A DNA stretch of 58,969 nt from a virus, in the IMG/VR virus record IMGVR_UViG_3300032053_000085, positions 1-58,969 of that record; one strand, given 5' to 3'. Under the pieces are notes generated by a model. That model made no database searches. It was not told the origin of the DNA and saw only the letters and a program-made list of their open reading frames with translations. Below, in pieces: positions 15,174-25,000 of the stretch (positions are counted from its first letter, which is position 1; every line of letters begins with the position of its first letter). Position numbers and translations under genes: made by a program.

Positions 15174-15547
15174 TGGATATCGATTGGGAGAAACTAGGTT
15201 CTTTCGTCCAGGTAGTTGGCGTGCCCTTTGCCGTGCTATTGCTATTTGTAGGGCCTTTCGTTTATCTTATTTTCGGACTGGTCCGAAAATACGGTGCTCA
15301 GATCGCCGAGTCGCACATGGCATTCATGGAAACGGCATCCCAGACGCAAACAAAGAACGCCGATACACTTTCGCGATTAGAGGATGTGGTTGCCAAAAAG
15401 CACATCGATCACGTAGCTACGCATAGTGCCATCTATCTTATCGCATCGGCGGGTATCTCGCACTTAGATTCCGATCATGCAGCGGCTAGGGACAAACTCA
15501 CACAAGTCGGTCGCGTTCTATCTGCACAGGATCGAAAGAGCGAGTGA
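15173..15547 (+). CDS. Single-pass membrane protein, holin candidate
   Basis: 124 residues from the ATG at 15173, which overlaps the preceding stop (TAATG). A strongly hydrophobic segment (VPFAVLLLFVGPFVYLIFGLV, about 15-37) is followed by a helical, charged cytoplasmic part. The layout matches a one-segment membrane protein. A membrane protein is unusual inside a neck cluster. A holin or spanin-like role is possible without proof. An 11-bp-arm hairpin lies at 15268-15291. Confidence 0.55.
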   Translation: MDIDWEKLGSFVQVVGVPFAVLLLFVGPFVYLIFGLVRKYGAQIAESHMAFMETASQTQTKNADTLSRLEDVVAKKHIDHVATHSAIYLIASAGISHLDSDHAAARDKLTQVGRVLSAQDRKSE

Positions 15548-15915
15548 AATTCAAACTACAGGGCATCGCCGCCCTTACCAAGGCACTCAAGAAGTACGAT
15601 AAGGACGCCGGGCGGGCCTACGCCCGAGGTCTAGGAGGAGTGGCTAGGGCCATCTACGTCGACGCTGATTCCATGGTTCCAGTCGATACTGGTGCTCTCC
15701 GGGAGTCCGGGGACTATTGGATTGAAGGAACCGGCTGGAAATCAGTCGGTTACGTCGGTTACGGTTTTGCCGTCGAAGGATTCGCGCGTACCCCAGCCAA
15801 TTATGCCGTATTCCAGCACGACGAGCCATTTCTGCGAAAATGGCTCGAAGACGCTGTCGACAACCAAGCCGACGACGCTAGCTACCTCTTTTGGCAAGAA
15901 TTATCGTCCGTATGA
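15544..15915 (+). CDS. HK97 gp10-like neck/tail component
   Basis: 123 residues with GTG start at 15544 overlapping the previous stop (GTGA). It has the HK97 gp10 family pattern: basic N-terminal helix (ALTKALKKYDKDAGRAYARGL), MVPVDTGALRES, GYVGYGFAVEGFA and YAVFQHDEPFLRKWLEDAV. Members sit at the head-tail joint. Next gene starts within its stop. Confidence 0.8.
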   Translation: MKFKLQGIAALTKALKKYDKDAGRAYARGLGGVARAIYVDADSMVPVDTGALRESGDYWIEGTGWKSVGYVGYGFAVEGFARTPANYAVFQHDEPFLRKWLEDAVDNQADDASYLFWQELSSV

Positions 15916-16301
15916 AAACTCCAGCCGAATACCTAGAACTCGTGATCCGTACCAAGTGTGCAGCGCTCGGCTACACACTTGCCATCGACCACATGCAGGA
16001 TAAACCCGACAAATTGATCGGGCTTATTAACGGAAAAGGTAAGTTACACCCCCGAAATCTCAACGGAAACCAGACTAAGTACGACTTGGTCGAGGTCCAC
16101 GTCCGGGGATTAGATTACGCCGATACCTCTGCCGTCCTCCCGACACTCTGGGAAGACGTGCTCAAAAACACGTATTTAACGTCCGCATACGGCAAAATTG
16201 TGCAGTGTATCAGTATGGCTAATACAATGGGATGCTTAGGACAAGAACCCCAGAATCGCCGGTGGCGATTCTGCCAAAACTTCTACATTACGGTGATATA
16301 A
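15912..16301 (+). CDS. Tail completion / terminator protein
   Basis: 129 residues from the ATG at 15912 overlapping the gp10-like stop. The order connector, closure, gp10-like, terminator, tube is classic. Segments TKYDLVEVHVRGLDYADTSAV and RWRFCQNFYITV resemble the alpha/beta tail-terminator fold. A 10-bp-arm hairpin is at 16251-16273. Confidence 0.6.
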   Translation: MKTPAEYLELVIRTKCAALGYTLAIDHMQDKPDKLIGLINGKGKLHPRNLNGNQTKYDLVEVHVRGLDYADTSAVLPTLWEDVLKNTYLTSAYGKIVQCISMANTMGCLGQEPQNRRWRFCQNFYITVI

Positions 16302-16305
16302 CCAA

Positions 16306-16764
16306 ATGCCAAATTCGATTCTAACAAATGGACACCGTACCCTCATTACTATCCAGGGCATCACGCCCCAGTTTGAGGAAGTTTCGGTAACGCCGCCCGG
16401 TATTAAAGCAGATGATCCGATAGAGCAGTCTAATATGCGGTCTGTTAATTACCGCACATTCCAGGGCGGGGCGTTGATGACTTTGAGCGAAATGACCGTG
16501 AAGGTCAATTATGCTGTCGGGGCCTTCTCCCTCTTGCTTCCGTTTATCCGCCAAAACCGATACGTCACAATTACGTTCTTCGACGGATCGAGTATCAGTC
16601 TTTACTGCATCATCACATCGTTCACGCCAGAAGAAACACAGACCAACGAGAAGCCGACCGCGACTCTTGTTCTGACCCCAAGCATGCTTACAACCAGTGA
16701 TCCACCAACGGCTACCGGCATCACTTATGCCACTGTTGCTGCGACCACTACTGTCGCTCCTTAA
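16306..16764 (+). CDS. Major tail tube protein, probable
   Basis: 152 residues, beta-rich, followed by the G/GT chaperone pair, which normally comes right after the tube gene. Features: RTLITIQGITPQFEEVSVTPPGIKADD, NRYVTITFFDGSSISLYC and a Thr/Pro-rich end. It has no sheath partner, in keeping with a siphophage. Assigned by position and composition. Confidence 0.65.
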   Translation: MPNSILTNGHRTLITIQGITPQFEEVSVTPPGIKADDPIEQSNMRSVNYRTFQGGALMTLSEMTVKVNYAVGAFSLLLPFIRQNRYVTITFFDGSSISLYCIITSFTPEETQTNEKPTATLVLTPSMLTTSDPPTATGITYATVAATTTVAP

Positions 16765-16779
16765 TTTTAGAAAAGAACC

Positions 16780-17139
16780 ATGTCCAGTTTCAAATTCTCT
16801 GTCAAAACAAAGTCCGTCCCAGTGTATCTGGAAGACGGCGAAGGTGGCGAAGTCACCTACCAAATCCACCAACTCACTGGTGCCACAGCCGACGCTTTGC
16901 GTGCGGCCCAGGCAGCCAAGTTGGTGCTTGATTCCGAAGGTAACGTCAAGGAAATTAAGGACTTCACAGGTCAGTACACCGAGCTTTTAGCTCGGTGTCT
17001 GAAAGACCCCAAGGGCGAGCTTGTCGCACGCAACGTGCTCGAATCCTGGCCTGATGAAGCACTAAAGGGCCTGTATGACATCGCCGCTGACCTCAACGGG
17101 ATGAAACCCAAGGCCGCAGAGGCCGACCCAAAAAACTAA
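16780..17139 (+). CDS. Tail assembly chaperone G
   Basis: 119 residues, located between tail tube and tape measure. The 0-frame product corresponds to lambda gpG: an N-terminal beta part (FKFSVKTKSVPVYL) and helical C-terminal part (YTELLARCLKDPKGELVARNVLESW). Its last codons contain the slippery heptamer A-AAA-AAC at 17130-17136, followed directly by a TAA stop. Confidence 0.8.
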   Translation: MSSFKFSVKTKSVPVYLEDGEGGEVTYQIHQLTGATADALRAAQAAKLVLDSEGNVKEIKDFTGQYTELLARCLKDPKGELVARNVLESWPDEALKGLYDIAADLNGMKPKAAEADPKN

Positions 17140-17447
17140 TAACGGACGACGAGTACCTCTGGTACAAGTTGTCACACGAACTAGGCTGGCCACTCCAACT
17201 CGTTAAGGAACTCACGACCCTTGACGAGTTTGTAAAATGGCAAGCCTATTTTCATAGGCGAAAGCTAGAACACGAAAAACTGGATTGGTACTTAGCAAGT
17301 GTCGCACACACAGTTGCAGGAGCGCTCGGGGGATCAAAACTAGCCCTGGACAAATACCTGCTTCGCTTCGAAGCACCAGTAGTCAAAGTCCAAACCCCGG
17401 AAGAAAGCAAAGCCATTTGGTTGGCTAGCCTAGGAGTCCAAGTATGA
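16780..17447 (+). CDS. G-T fusion made by -1 frameshift
   Basis: Slipping back one base at A-AAA-AAC (17130-17136) continues into a frame that stays open to 17447 and reads LITDDEYLWYKLSHELGWP at the joint. It gives a 222-residue protein whose C-terminal 103 residues are the T domain. The T frame has no good start of its own. Lambda-like phages use the same arrangement to make chaperones that coat the tape measure before tail assembly. The stop overlaps the tape measure start. Confidence 0.85.
17130..17164 (+). promoter_or_regulatory. -1 ribosomal frameshift site
   Basis: The canonical X-XXY-YYZ heptamer A-AAA-AAC is in the correct register for the upstream frame, three bases before its stop. 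A small hairpin (GTACC tct GGTAC, about 17152-17164) lies about 15 nt downstream and could stimulate slipping. Confidence 0.85.
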
Positions 17448-20400
17448 GCGGTCCAAGCCGAGAACTTCCACCACTCGTAGTCCGTATTGATGGTGACAAT
17501 AGCGGTGCTCTTAAATCATTTAAGGGCACCATCGAGGCGGCTAAAGCTACGGCAAAAACTTTGGTCGGGGTGGTTAAAGAGTATGTCGCAGGAAGCAAGG
17601 CTGCCTTCGAGCGGGATTTTACGAATTACCGCCTACTCCAAAAAGCCAAAGAAAAGGAGACGAGGGAAAACTATCGTCGCATGAAGCAGTTGGACAAGGC
17701 TGCCAGCAAAATCGTCATTGCCGAAAACAAGAAAAGCCAAGCGGCGATACGTGACGAGCAACAAAAGACCGTTAAATTCTTCAGGACTAACGCCAAGTCA
17801 CTAAATCGGGATTCTGAGCAGAATTACGGCAGGTTGACCCCTACGTTCAAGGGCACGAAAGGTGTTAAAGCCGCTAAGGGCGGCGTCGACCTAAATGCTC
17901 TCGTGGGTAACGCTGAAAAGACTGCCAAGGCGGTCGCTAGCAAGGATGCCAAAGTCATGGCCAAGGCGGATCGTGATCGTGCCCAGTCTGTCATGGGAGC
18001 ACGTAATGCCCAACGAGCCCAGACTGCCCAGACTAATAAGGAAGCCGCTGCCGGTGTGGCTGAGAAACTTCGCAGAGACAAACAACTAGATAAATCGGCC
18101 AAGCAAAGCCGTACTGAAGAAGATCAAGCGTCACGAAAACGGATGCGACTCTGGGGCCGTGAAAAGGCCCAGGAAATCAAAAACGACAACGAGTCCATCG
18201 CACGATCGAGACGTGGCTACGTCTCGCGTCTGCGCGATTCGACGCAAGAAGCACTTCAGAATGCGAAGCATGATGAAGCTGCGATCAGGGATACCAAGAA
18301 AAAAGAAGACGCGAAGCGAAGTGGCTACGTCTCGCGTCTGCGCGATTCGACGCAAGAAGCACTTCAGAATTCCAAGAACGATTTGGCGGATATTAAATCT
18401 ACCCAAGCCGCCGCTGAGAAGAAATCCAAAACGCTGCAAGGCATCCAGGATTTCTTTAAGAGTGCCCGTAACGAACAACTGAAGGCAGGGGTAGACGACG
18501 CGCTTCAGAATGCAAAGCATGACAGTGCCGCTATCGCCTCCACAAACAGAACTACGGAAAGTCGCGCTCGCGCTGTTCAAGGCATACGAGATCACTTCGC
18601 ACGTGCGAATCGTGAGCGGCTACAGCAAATGGGCCGCGAGCTTACGCAGCAGGCCAGGAATGACGCTGCCGATATTCGCTATCGGCAATCACAAGAACGC
18701 AGGGACGCTAGGGCTGCCCGCGCCGCTAATAGAGGCGGCGGAATGGGTGGTGGCATGGGCGGACGTGCCGACCTATACATGCACTCGGCTGCCGTACAGA
18801 ACATCAGCGGTGGTATTCGCAGCATCGTTGAGCCATGGGCGCAACTAGAAAGCCATATCACAACCATTAAGGTGTTCACTGGTTCAATGGAGAAGGCTCG
18901 CGATGTTGCTGCGCAGCAGCAACAGTTCGCTTTGGTGTCTCCATACTCCTTGAATTCTGTTATGGAAGCAACCGGACTCCTAATGAAGTTCGGTCAGTCT
19001 TCCGTGGATGCGGTTGCGACCGTACAGATGTTGGGCGATGTAGCAGGCGGCAGTTCCGAGCGATTGAAGCACGTGGCTCTGGGCATCGCCCAAGCGGTCT
19101 CGCTTGGCCGACTCCAAGGCCAAGAACTTCGTCAGATGACCGAAGGCGGTTTCAATCCGCTGCGTATCGCTGCTGAGCAGGCTTCTGGAGTAGGTGTTAA
19201 GTCGTCTTACACCGACGAAGAAGAAAAGTTGATCCAACATAAGATCGCAGAGTTTGATCACTTGATGCGTTCCAGAAAGCTGGACGCTAAATTTGCTGTC
19301 GCTGCATTGAAAATGACCACCAGTAAAGGCGGTCGGCACTTTGAGGCCGTTAAGGAAGCTTCCTTAACGCCTATCGGACTCGCAACGCAGATCATGGAAT
19401 CGGTCGAACTTGTTGCAATCGAAACAGTCAAACTGTTTGATAAAGAACTAAAGGCCCTACTCCAGACTGTGCTAGATACGGTTACGGCATTCATCAAATG
19501 GATGCGGGCTAATAAGGCACTTGTAGCCCAGATAGCTATCTTAAGTGCTAAGATAATAGGAGCGTTCCTGGTATTCCACTTGCTTTCGTGGGCTATCGCC
19601 GGGGCTAGATGGGTCTTAGGAGGACTTTGGGAAGCCATGCATGTCGGATACAATGCCATCGCCGGGTTAATTGGATTCGTAGTTTGGCTGGCAGGAGCAT
19701 TCACCGCAGAGGGGGCAGCCGCCACGTCAGCGTGGCTTGCGACGTTCGGGCCGGTAGCATTGATTACAATAGCGGTAGTGGCGGCAATTGCTGCCGTGAC
19801 CGCTCTCGGATTTGCTATAGCAGTGCTAGGTAACGATAACGGCATACAGGGGGTATTCGATAACATCTATAATTTCGGCATGTTTCTGGTTGGCTTTTTC
19901 TACAACTTCGGCCATAACCTGCCGCTAACTTTCGAATTCGTTGCTGCTAATTGGCAAGTCATGGCATGGGATATGATGGAGACGATAGACAAGGCAGTCG
20001 TCGCGATGGGAAAAATTCTCTACGATTTATTTGTGGTCCAATTACCCCAAATGATAGAAGCCGGAAGTGCAATGGCCGGTGAGGCGTTACTTGGTTTAGT
20101 AGGTATGGGCAGTAAAAAAGCGAGCACGGGAGAAAGCGGCACAGCGCTGTTTGGCAACGACAGTATGGTTACTAAAATCCGGGAATCGCTTTACGGGGGG
20201 AAGCCGAAGGGTGGCTACGACACTAGCATGCTTAAGTTAGACACGCCCGACCCTACGGCATTCCTTAAACCGTACATGGGCGGTAGTGCCCTTAATGAAG
20301 CTGCTGTACCTGAGTGGCTCAAGAAATACATGAAAGAAGATGGATCGTATGATATCAATTTCGAGGATTTTGTTAAGAGCGAAGCCGATGCAGGGCCGGG

Positions 20401-20635
20401 GGGTAAGGGTAAGGGCAAGAAGGGCGCAGTCGCTACTCGCGACCACGCCCTTGTCGGAAGTAACGAACAGGCCCAACGAACCTACGACTATACCCAGGCT
20501 ATGATGGGATCAACCGGGGCAGTGACCAAGGACAATGCACCATTGAAGCAAGTTGCTCTTTTAGAGCAAATTGCGCGTAACACGCAACCTGATAACGATC
20601 GAGGCGACTCGATCGGGGACATGGATATAGACTAA
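17444..20635 (+). CDS. Tape measure protein
   Basis: 1063 residues; sets tail length and is ejected with DNA. Residues ~1-440 are charged, coiled-coil-rich and repetitive; two copies of GYVSRLRDSTQEALQN are encoded by identical DNA. Residues ~465-590 match the conserved tape-measure domain (ESHITTIKVFTGSMEKA, SPYSLNSVMEATGLLMKFG, LGDVAGG, GRLQGQELRQMTEGGFNPL). Hydrophobic segments at about 700-840 could cross the host membrane at infection. The Gly/Lys-rich end is flexible. At about 0.15 nm per residue the tail would be roughly 160 nm. It follows the chaperone pair directly. Confidence 0.93.
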   Translation: MSGPSRELPPLVVRIDGDNSGALKSFKGTIEAAKATAKTLVGVVKEYVAGSKAAFERDFTNYRLLQKAKEKETRENYRRMKQLDKAASKIVIAENKKSQAAIRDEQQKTVKFFRTNAKSLNRDSEQNYGRLTPTFKGTKGVKAAKGGVDLNALVGNAEKTAKAVASKDAKVMAKADRDRAQSVMGARNAQRAQTAQTNKEAAAGVAEKLRRDKQLDKSAKQSRTEEDQASRKRMRLWGREKAQEIKNDNESIARSRRGYVSRLRDSTQEALQNAKHDEAAIRDTKKKEDAKRSGYVSRLRDSTQEALQNSKNDLADIKSTQAAAEKKSKTLQGIQDFFKSARNEQLKAGVDDALQNAKHDSAAIASTNRTTESRARAVQGIRDHFARANRERLQQMGRELTQQARNDAADIRYRQSQERRDARAARAANRGGGMGGGMGGRADLYMHSAAVQNISGGIRSIVEPWAQLESHITTIKVFTGSMEKARDVAAQQQQFALVSPYSLNSVMEATGLLMKFGQSSVDAVATVQMLGDVAGGSSERLKHVALGIAQAVSLGRLQGQELRQMTEGGFNPLRIAAEQASGVGVKSSYTDEEEKLIQHKIAEFDHLMRSRKLDAKFAVAALKMTTSKGGRHFEAVKEASLTPIGLATQIMESVELVAIETVKLFDKELKALLQTVLDTVTAFIKWMRANKALVAQIAILSAKIIGAFLVFHLLSWAIAGARWVLGGLWEAMHVGYNAIAGLIGFVVWLAGAFTAEGAAATSAWLATFGPVALITIAVVAAIAAVTALGFAIAVLGNDNGIQGVFDNIYNFGMFLVGFFYNFGHNLPLTFEFVAANWQVMAWDMMETIDKAVVAMGKILYDLFVVQLPQMIEAGSAMAGEALLGLVGMGSKKASTGESGTALFGNDSMVTKIRESLYGGKPKGGYDTSMLKLDTPDPTAFLKPYMGGSALNEAAVPEWLKKYMKEDGSYDINFEDFVKSEADAGPGGKGKGKKGAVATRDHALVGSNEQAQRTYDYTQAMMGSTGAVTKDNAPLKQVALLEQIARNTQPDNDRGDSIGDMDID
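18213..18370 (+). repeat. Duplicated 50-bp segment in the tape measure gene
   Basis: Positions 18213-18262 and 18321-18370 are identical. The segment encodes GYVSRLRDSTQEALQN in both. A degenerate third copy (ALQNAKHDSAA) follows near 18500. Exact identity suggests a recent duplication or gene conversion and a route to change tail length in steps of about 36 residues. Confidence 0.85.
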
Positions 20636-21591
20636 TGACAACATACCCATATCTAGTAGGGGCACATAGCCAACGATTCCGACGGGATGACGAAGGTCAC
20701 CGCTGGTACGATGTGGACTGGCACGTACAGACAGAAACCAAGCACGACAGTCTTGCTTGGATTCTGTCGAACTGGCCTTTATTCACAGTCGGGTCGCCTT
20801 TTGATTTATCCGCTGCGTGGCCCGAAATACGGGGCACTGATCCGTGGGCATTCTGCACGCCGGAGCTTAATATCTCGGCGCACCGAGGTATTAAGGAACA
20901 GTCGCCTGTACAAGACTGGATTGTTTCGCAGACATGGTCTACGAAACAAAGTGGCCGCTGCCAGCAGATTCCTATCGCGAATCCGCTGTACGAGCCGTAC
21001 GAAATGACCGGCGACTTCGTCCATGAGAACCGCGAAGCGGCAGTGGATCGCTTCGGTAAGACTTTACAGCATCCGAACTTCCAGCCTATCAAAGGCCCGG
21101 CTGTCGAATACAAATACTCGTACCCGACGATCAGCTTTTCGTTCAATTCTGGAACACTACCATTATCGACTTACGTTGAACTAATCAACCACGTGAATGA
21201 TGCCCCTCTGTGGGGGCTACCTGCACGTTGCGTCCGGTTCACGGACGCAAAGTGGGCGAGGAAGATTTACGGGGCTTGCGCCTATTACTTCAACGTCTCT
21301 TACACGTTCGAATTCGACATCAAGGGATTCGACCGTGCCGTTCCGGCTGAAGGTAGTATGAAGTTGATGGACGGTGGAAATTTCGGCGATCCGCGAGCAT
21401 TCGAGCCCGCAAAATCGGCATCGGGTGAAAATATCATCGCGCAACTGGATATGTACGGTAGGCAACTAAAAATCGATCGCTTTGACGAGACCGGGCAGCC
21501 GGTCTTCAACGCAGTCCAGTACATCCAAACACCGCAAGTCCACGAGCAGGGCAATCTATTGCTTTTGGGCGTTCCATCTAGCTTAGCGTAA
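20635..21591 (+). CDS. Distal tail protein candidate
   Basis: 318 residues, Trp/Tyr-rich and beta-rich, starting within the tape measure stop (TAATG). Position after the tape measure suggests a distal tail or tail-tip hub protein. No motif I can name; segments such as YKYSYPTISFSFNSGTLPL and FNVSYTFEFDIKGF suggest tail-tip beta sheets. Confidence 0.6.
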   Translation: MTTYPYLVGAHSQRFRRDDEGHRWYDVDWHVQTETKHDSLAWILSNWPLFTVGSPFDLSAAWPEIRGTDPWAFCTPELNISAHRGIKEQSPVQDWIVSQTWSTKQSGRCQQIPIANPLYEPYEMTGDFVHENREAAVDRFGKTLQHPNFQPIKGPAVEYKYSYPTISFSFNSGTLPLSTYVELINHVNDAPLWGLPARCVRFTDAKWARKIYGACAYYFNVSYTFEFDIKGFDRAVPAEGSMKLMDGGNFGDPRAFEPAKSASGENIIAQLDMYGRQLKIDRFDETGQPVFNAVQYIQTPQVHEQGNLLLLGVPSSLA

Positions 21592-21600
21592 AATCATACC

Positions 21601-22083
21601 ATGGCAAAAGAAAAACAAACACTCCAGTCAGATAAAACCGGATTCATGGGAGATCGAGCGACCATCATCGTTCGCGCTCATTACCAGGAATACGAGACAA
21701 ATGAACTAACTACGGCCCAGCACGCCTTCGACTTCGTCAACGACGCATCCGATTCGGCTTGGCAGACTTCCCAGCGGGTCAGCCCGTCTAAGGCGACACC
21801 GCTGAATATCGGGCACTTGGACCCCGGTTCCTGTATCCTAACGCTGTCCCATGAAGTGCCTAAAATGACATCTTCCGTAGATGCCATCTTGCAAAATGCA
21901 CTCAAAAGGAATACAATTAGAATAACTAATGCAGACGGTGTTCAGGTAGGAATCCTCCGACCTCGCCGGGCGATGGTTGTCGAATACGGGTTTCCCGTAT
22001 TCGTACAGTCCAGCGATGCCACTGCCCTCCTAAGTATCACAGCGTTTCCGGTCCACAACAATGAAGAAATTCCTACTGAGTGA
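21601..22083 (+). CDS. Tail-tip associated protein, unknown
   Basis: 160 residues between the distal tail candidate and the mucin-like protein, which starts 23 bp before its end. Beta pattern in ATIIVRAHYQEYE, SCILTLSHEVPKM and AMVVEYGFPVFVQS. Probably a virion component by position; no family recognised. Confidence 0.6.
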   Translation: MAKEKQTLQSDKTGFMGDRATIIVRAHYQEYETNELTTAQHAFDFVNDASDSAWQTSQRVSPSKATPLNIGHLDPGSCILTLSHEVPKMTSSVDAILQNALKRNTIRITNADGVQVGILRPRRAMVVEYGFPVFVQSSDATALLSITAFPVHNNEEIPTE

Positions 22084-25000
22084 GTCCGACCGTCGTGAGC
22101 TAGTCGCTGCATTAGCAAAACAACGTAAAGGTCCGCCGCCCCGCAATATCGCCCGCACGCCAGTATTCCCTTCGCAAGAAGGCGATACCTACTGGGTAAT
22201 CCCGCCCTGTGAGCAGGGATTACCCGCTGCCGAAATCGTCAACGGCGTCCCTACGCCTATTGGCGTACAGGCGTGCCTGTATCGCCACAACTGGGAAACC
22301 ACACAAATGGAAGCAATGGTAGGCCCTACGGGCCTACCATTGCGTGTTCCAGTATTCAATTACTTCACGCAAGCGGAAAACAAGCTTACCCAGGTCTATA
22401 AGCAGAAGGACGGGACTTGGACTAACTCCCGTCCCGAATCATACAATATCGTAGAGAGCAACGCTGCTGGTGCAAGCTCGACTGCCACGACCACGATCCC
22501 GCTACAACAGAGCACGCTTGACCCACACTGTGCCAATACATGCAAGTGGGTAGCAGATGCTCAGGGCGTCTGGCAAGGACCGACGGGAGGATGTGCCAAC
22601 GGCACATCCTCGACTTCATCTACGACCACAGGCACGACTGCTGCCCCTACGACCACCGGCAGCGGCAGTGGCGGTAGCGGTAGTTACAGTACCGCACTTC
22701 CTAATCCCCCAACGCTAGCACCTTGTATCCAAAGCCGCTGTCGCCTGATGTGCGGTAAGGTTACGGGCACTGCTACTGGGACCACAGTTACCGGAACGGG
22801 AACCACTACACCTACGCCGATGATCTACTATCGATCGACGGCGACAGGTACAGGTACAGGAACAACCGGCTGCCCTGATGGTTGTTCGTGCTATGGATTA
22901 GGCGATACGTGTTGGCTACTCGACGGTGAGCTAGTCTCGCACTGTATCGGCCCGGCTCCGACACAGGCCCCCACCACAACACTAAATCCACACGCACCCG
23001 CATGCGATCTCGCCCAGGCTATTTTCGGTACGCCTGACGATATTATCTCGCGCGCTGCCGTACACGGCGGCGTTGCAGAAACCTGGGAAGTCTGCCAAGA
23101 TTGCGATACCGGGAAGACTCCATTGTTCCCGCTAGGCGGGGAGGAATTCCGTAATTCTGACCATCCTAATCTAGTCACAGTCTACGAATCGATCTGCGTC
23201 GAATCCCCATGCTCGATAGACGTCCCGCCTGAAGTTCCAGGACGTGCTGTTTTCCTAGCTTACAGCTACGAAAAACAACTATTCCGATGGGCCGGTGCTG
23301 GTCAGTGGCTAAAGCGGCAGACGGGCCGGTTTAGGGCTAACTGGTTCTCATGCACGCCGTGTTTGGGACGCCCCGAGACTTCACCACCGCATTGGATATA
23401 CGAAAGCACGATGCTGAATGCGGCTAACGGCGTTCGGTACGACGAAGCGGCTGGTGTCTACGTGTTCGAAGTCGAATGCAAAGACGGGCTCAGTTGCACG
23501 TCTTGCGGACGTGCTCCGTACGTCACTATCCCAACAACCATCCCAGCACCGACCACAACGGGCACTGGCACCACTTCGGCACCATCCTCCACCACTTCCG
23601 GCACTGGCACAACTACCGCTACGCCTACGACCACGCCAATCCCGTGCTCGTGTGAACGTCCGACACACTGTGGCGACCCAGGCGAATGTGCTTATACCAG
23701 ATGCTCGATCGGCGGATCACTACTACCTAGAAATTCTAATCTGGCATGCTTCCCAGATTCGACTACTGCTGGCCCGTATACCACTGGTGCCGGTACGACA
23801 CTAAGTCCGAATCAGTGCATTGACAGTTACGGTACTCTCTGTAATTGCGGCGGTATACCTACGACACGTCCCGCCACGGGCGGGACGTGTCCTCCGGGAC
23901 AGGTATTGGTTCATGGGGCAACACCCTGCGATCCGCCATACTGTGTAGACGCCTCAAGTGGACCACCTGCAACAACATCGTTCCCAATACCCTGTCTAGG
24001 TTACTGTAGCTATGTTTCGCGGGTTGTTTCTTTCGGGCCGCCGGTGACGTATGTCTGGACCCTGGAAAGTAACGGTTGTTCTAGGATAAGCAACTGCTTC
24101 TGCGAAGCCCCTAATTTCGATCCGGGCGGGTGTAATCTCCGGTATGAGAACGGGTGCACGGCCAGGGCGGGTGCCACTACCCTGCCACCTTGTAGTTGTT
24201 GCAGCTTTGCTACAACAACTGCTGGTCCTCCTTGTCTATCTGGCCGTTGCCGATATGCCTCCAACGGGGCGGGCGGCTGGACTAAGACCATTGACACTTG
24301 TCCCACCGGGACACAGTGTCCGTGTGCTTCTGCTGCTAGTATCGGAAAGCCGTCAAGTAATGACTGTGATGCGTTCACACTAGCATGCGGACAAGAAGGT
24401 CCGACAACGACTCCGAGCGGGACCGGAACTACGATCCAGCCTACCGGATACGGATGCTGCGTAGAAGTGTGCATCAGTGGAAGTTGGTTGTACAACTGCC
24501 AGCCGGTCGCGACCGCAGCGGACTGTACGGCACTAGGCGGCACAGTTAGTACGAATACTAACTGTACTGATACAGGTGGCGTGTCGCAATGCGACCAGAC
24601 GAATGCCGATGGTATCTGCTGCCGATCAAACGGATTGGGCGGTTATAACTGTTCTGAGCAGGATGCCCATAGCTGCATCGTGACCGGCGGTACCTGGCGT
24701 TCAAGACGATCAGGTGCCTATTGTGATGCAAGAAGTAATTCCTGTCCACACAGCAGTTGCCTTTCCACCACTACGGGCACCACCGGAACAGGCACCACAG
24801 CCGCTCCAACAACGACAGGTGGTGCCACAACGACCGGCGGGGCGACTACCACAGCCGCTCCAACAACGACCGGCGGGGCGACTACGACCGGCGGGGCGAC
24901 TACGACCGGCGGGGCGACTACGACAGGTGGTGCCACAACGACAGCCGCTCCAACAACGACAGCCGCTCCAACAACGACAGCCGCTCCAACAACGACCGGC

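Noticed and set aside
19258-19866. 202-codon minus-strand open frame within tape measure
   Set aside because: Antisense of Ala/Val-rich membrane codons; composition is typical of a shadow frame.
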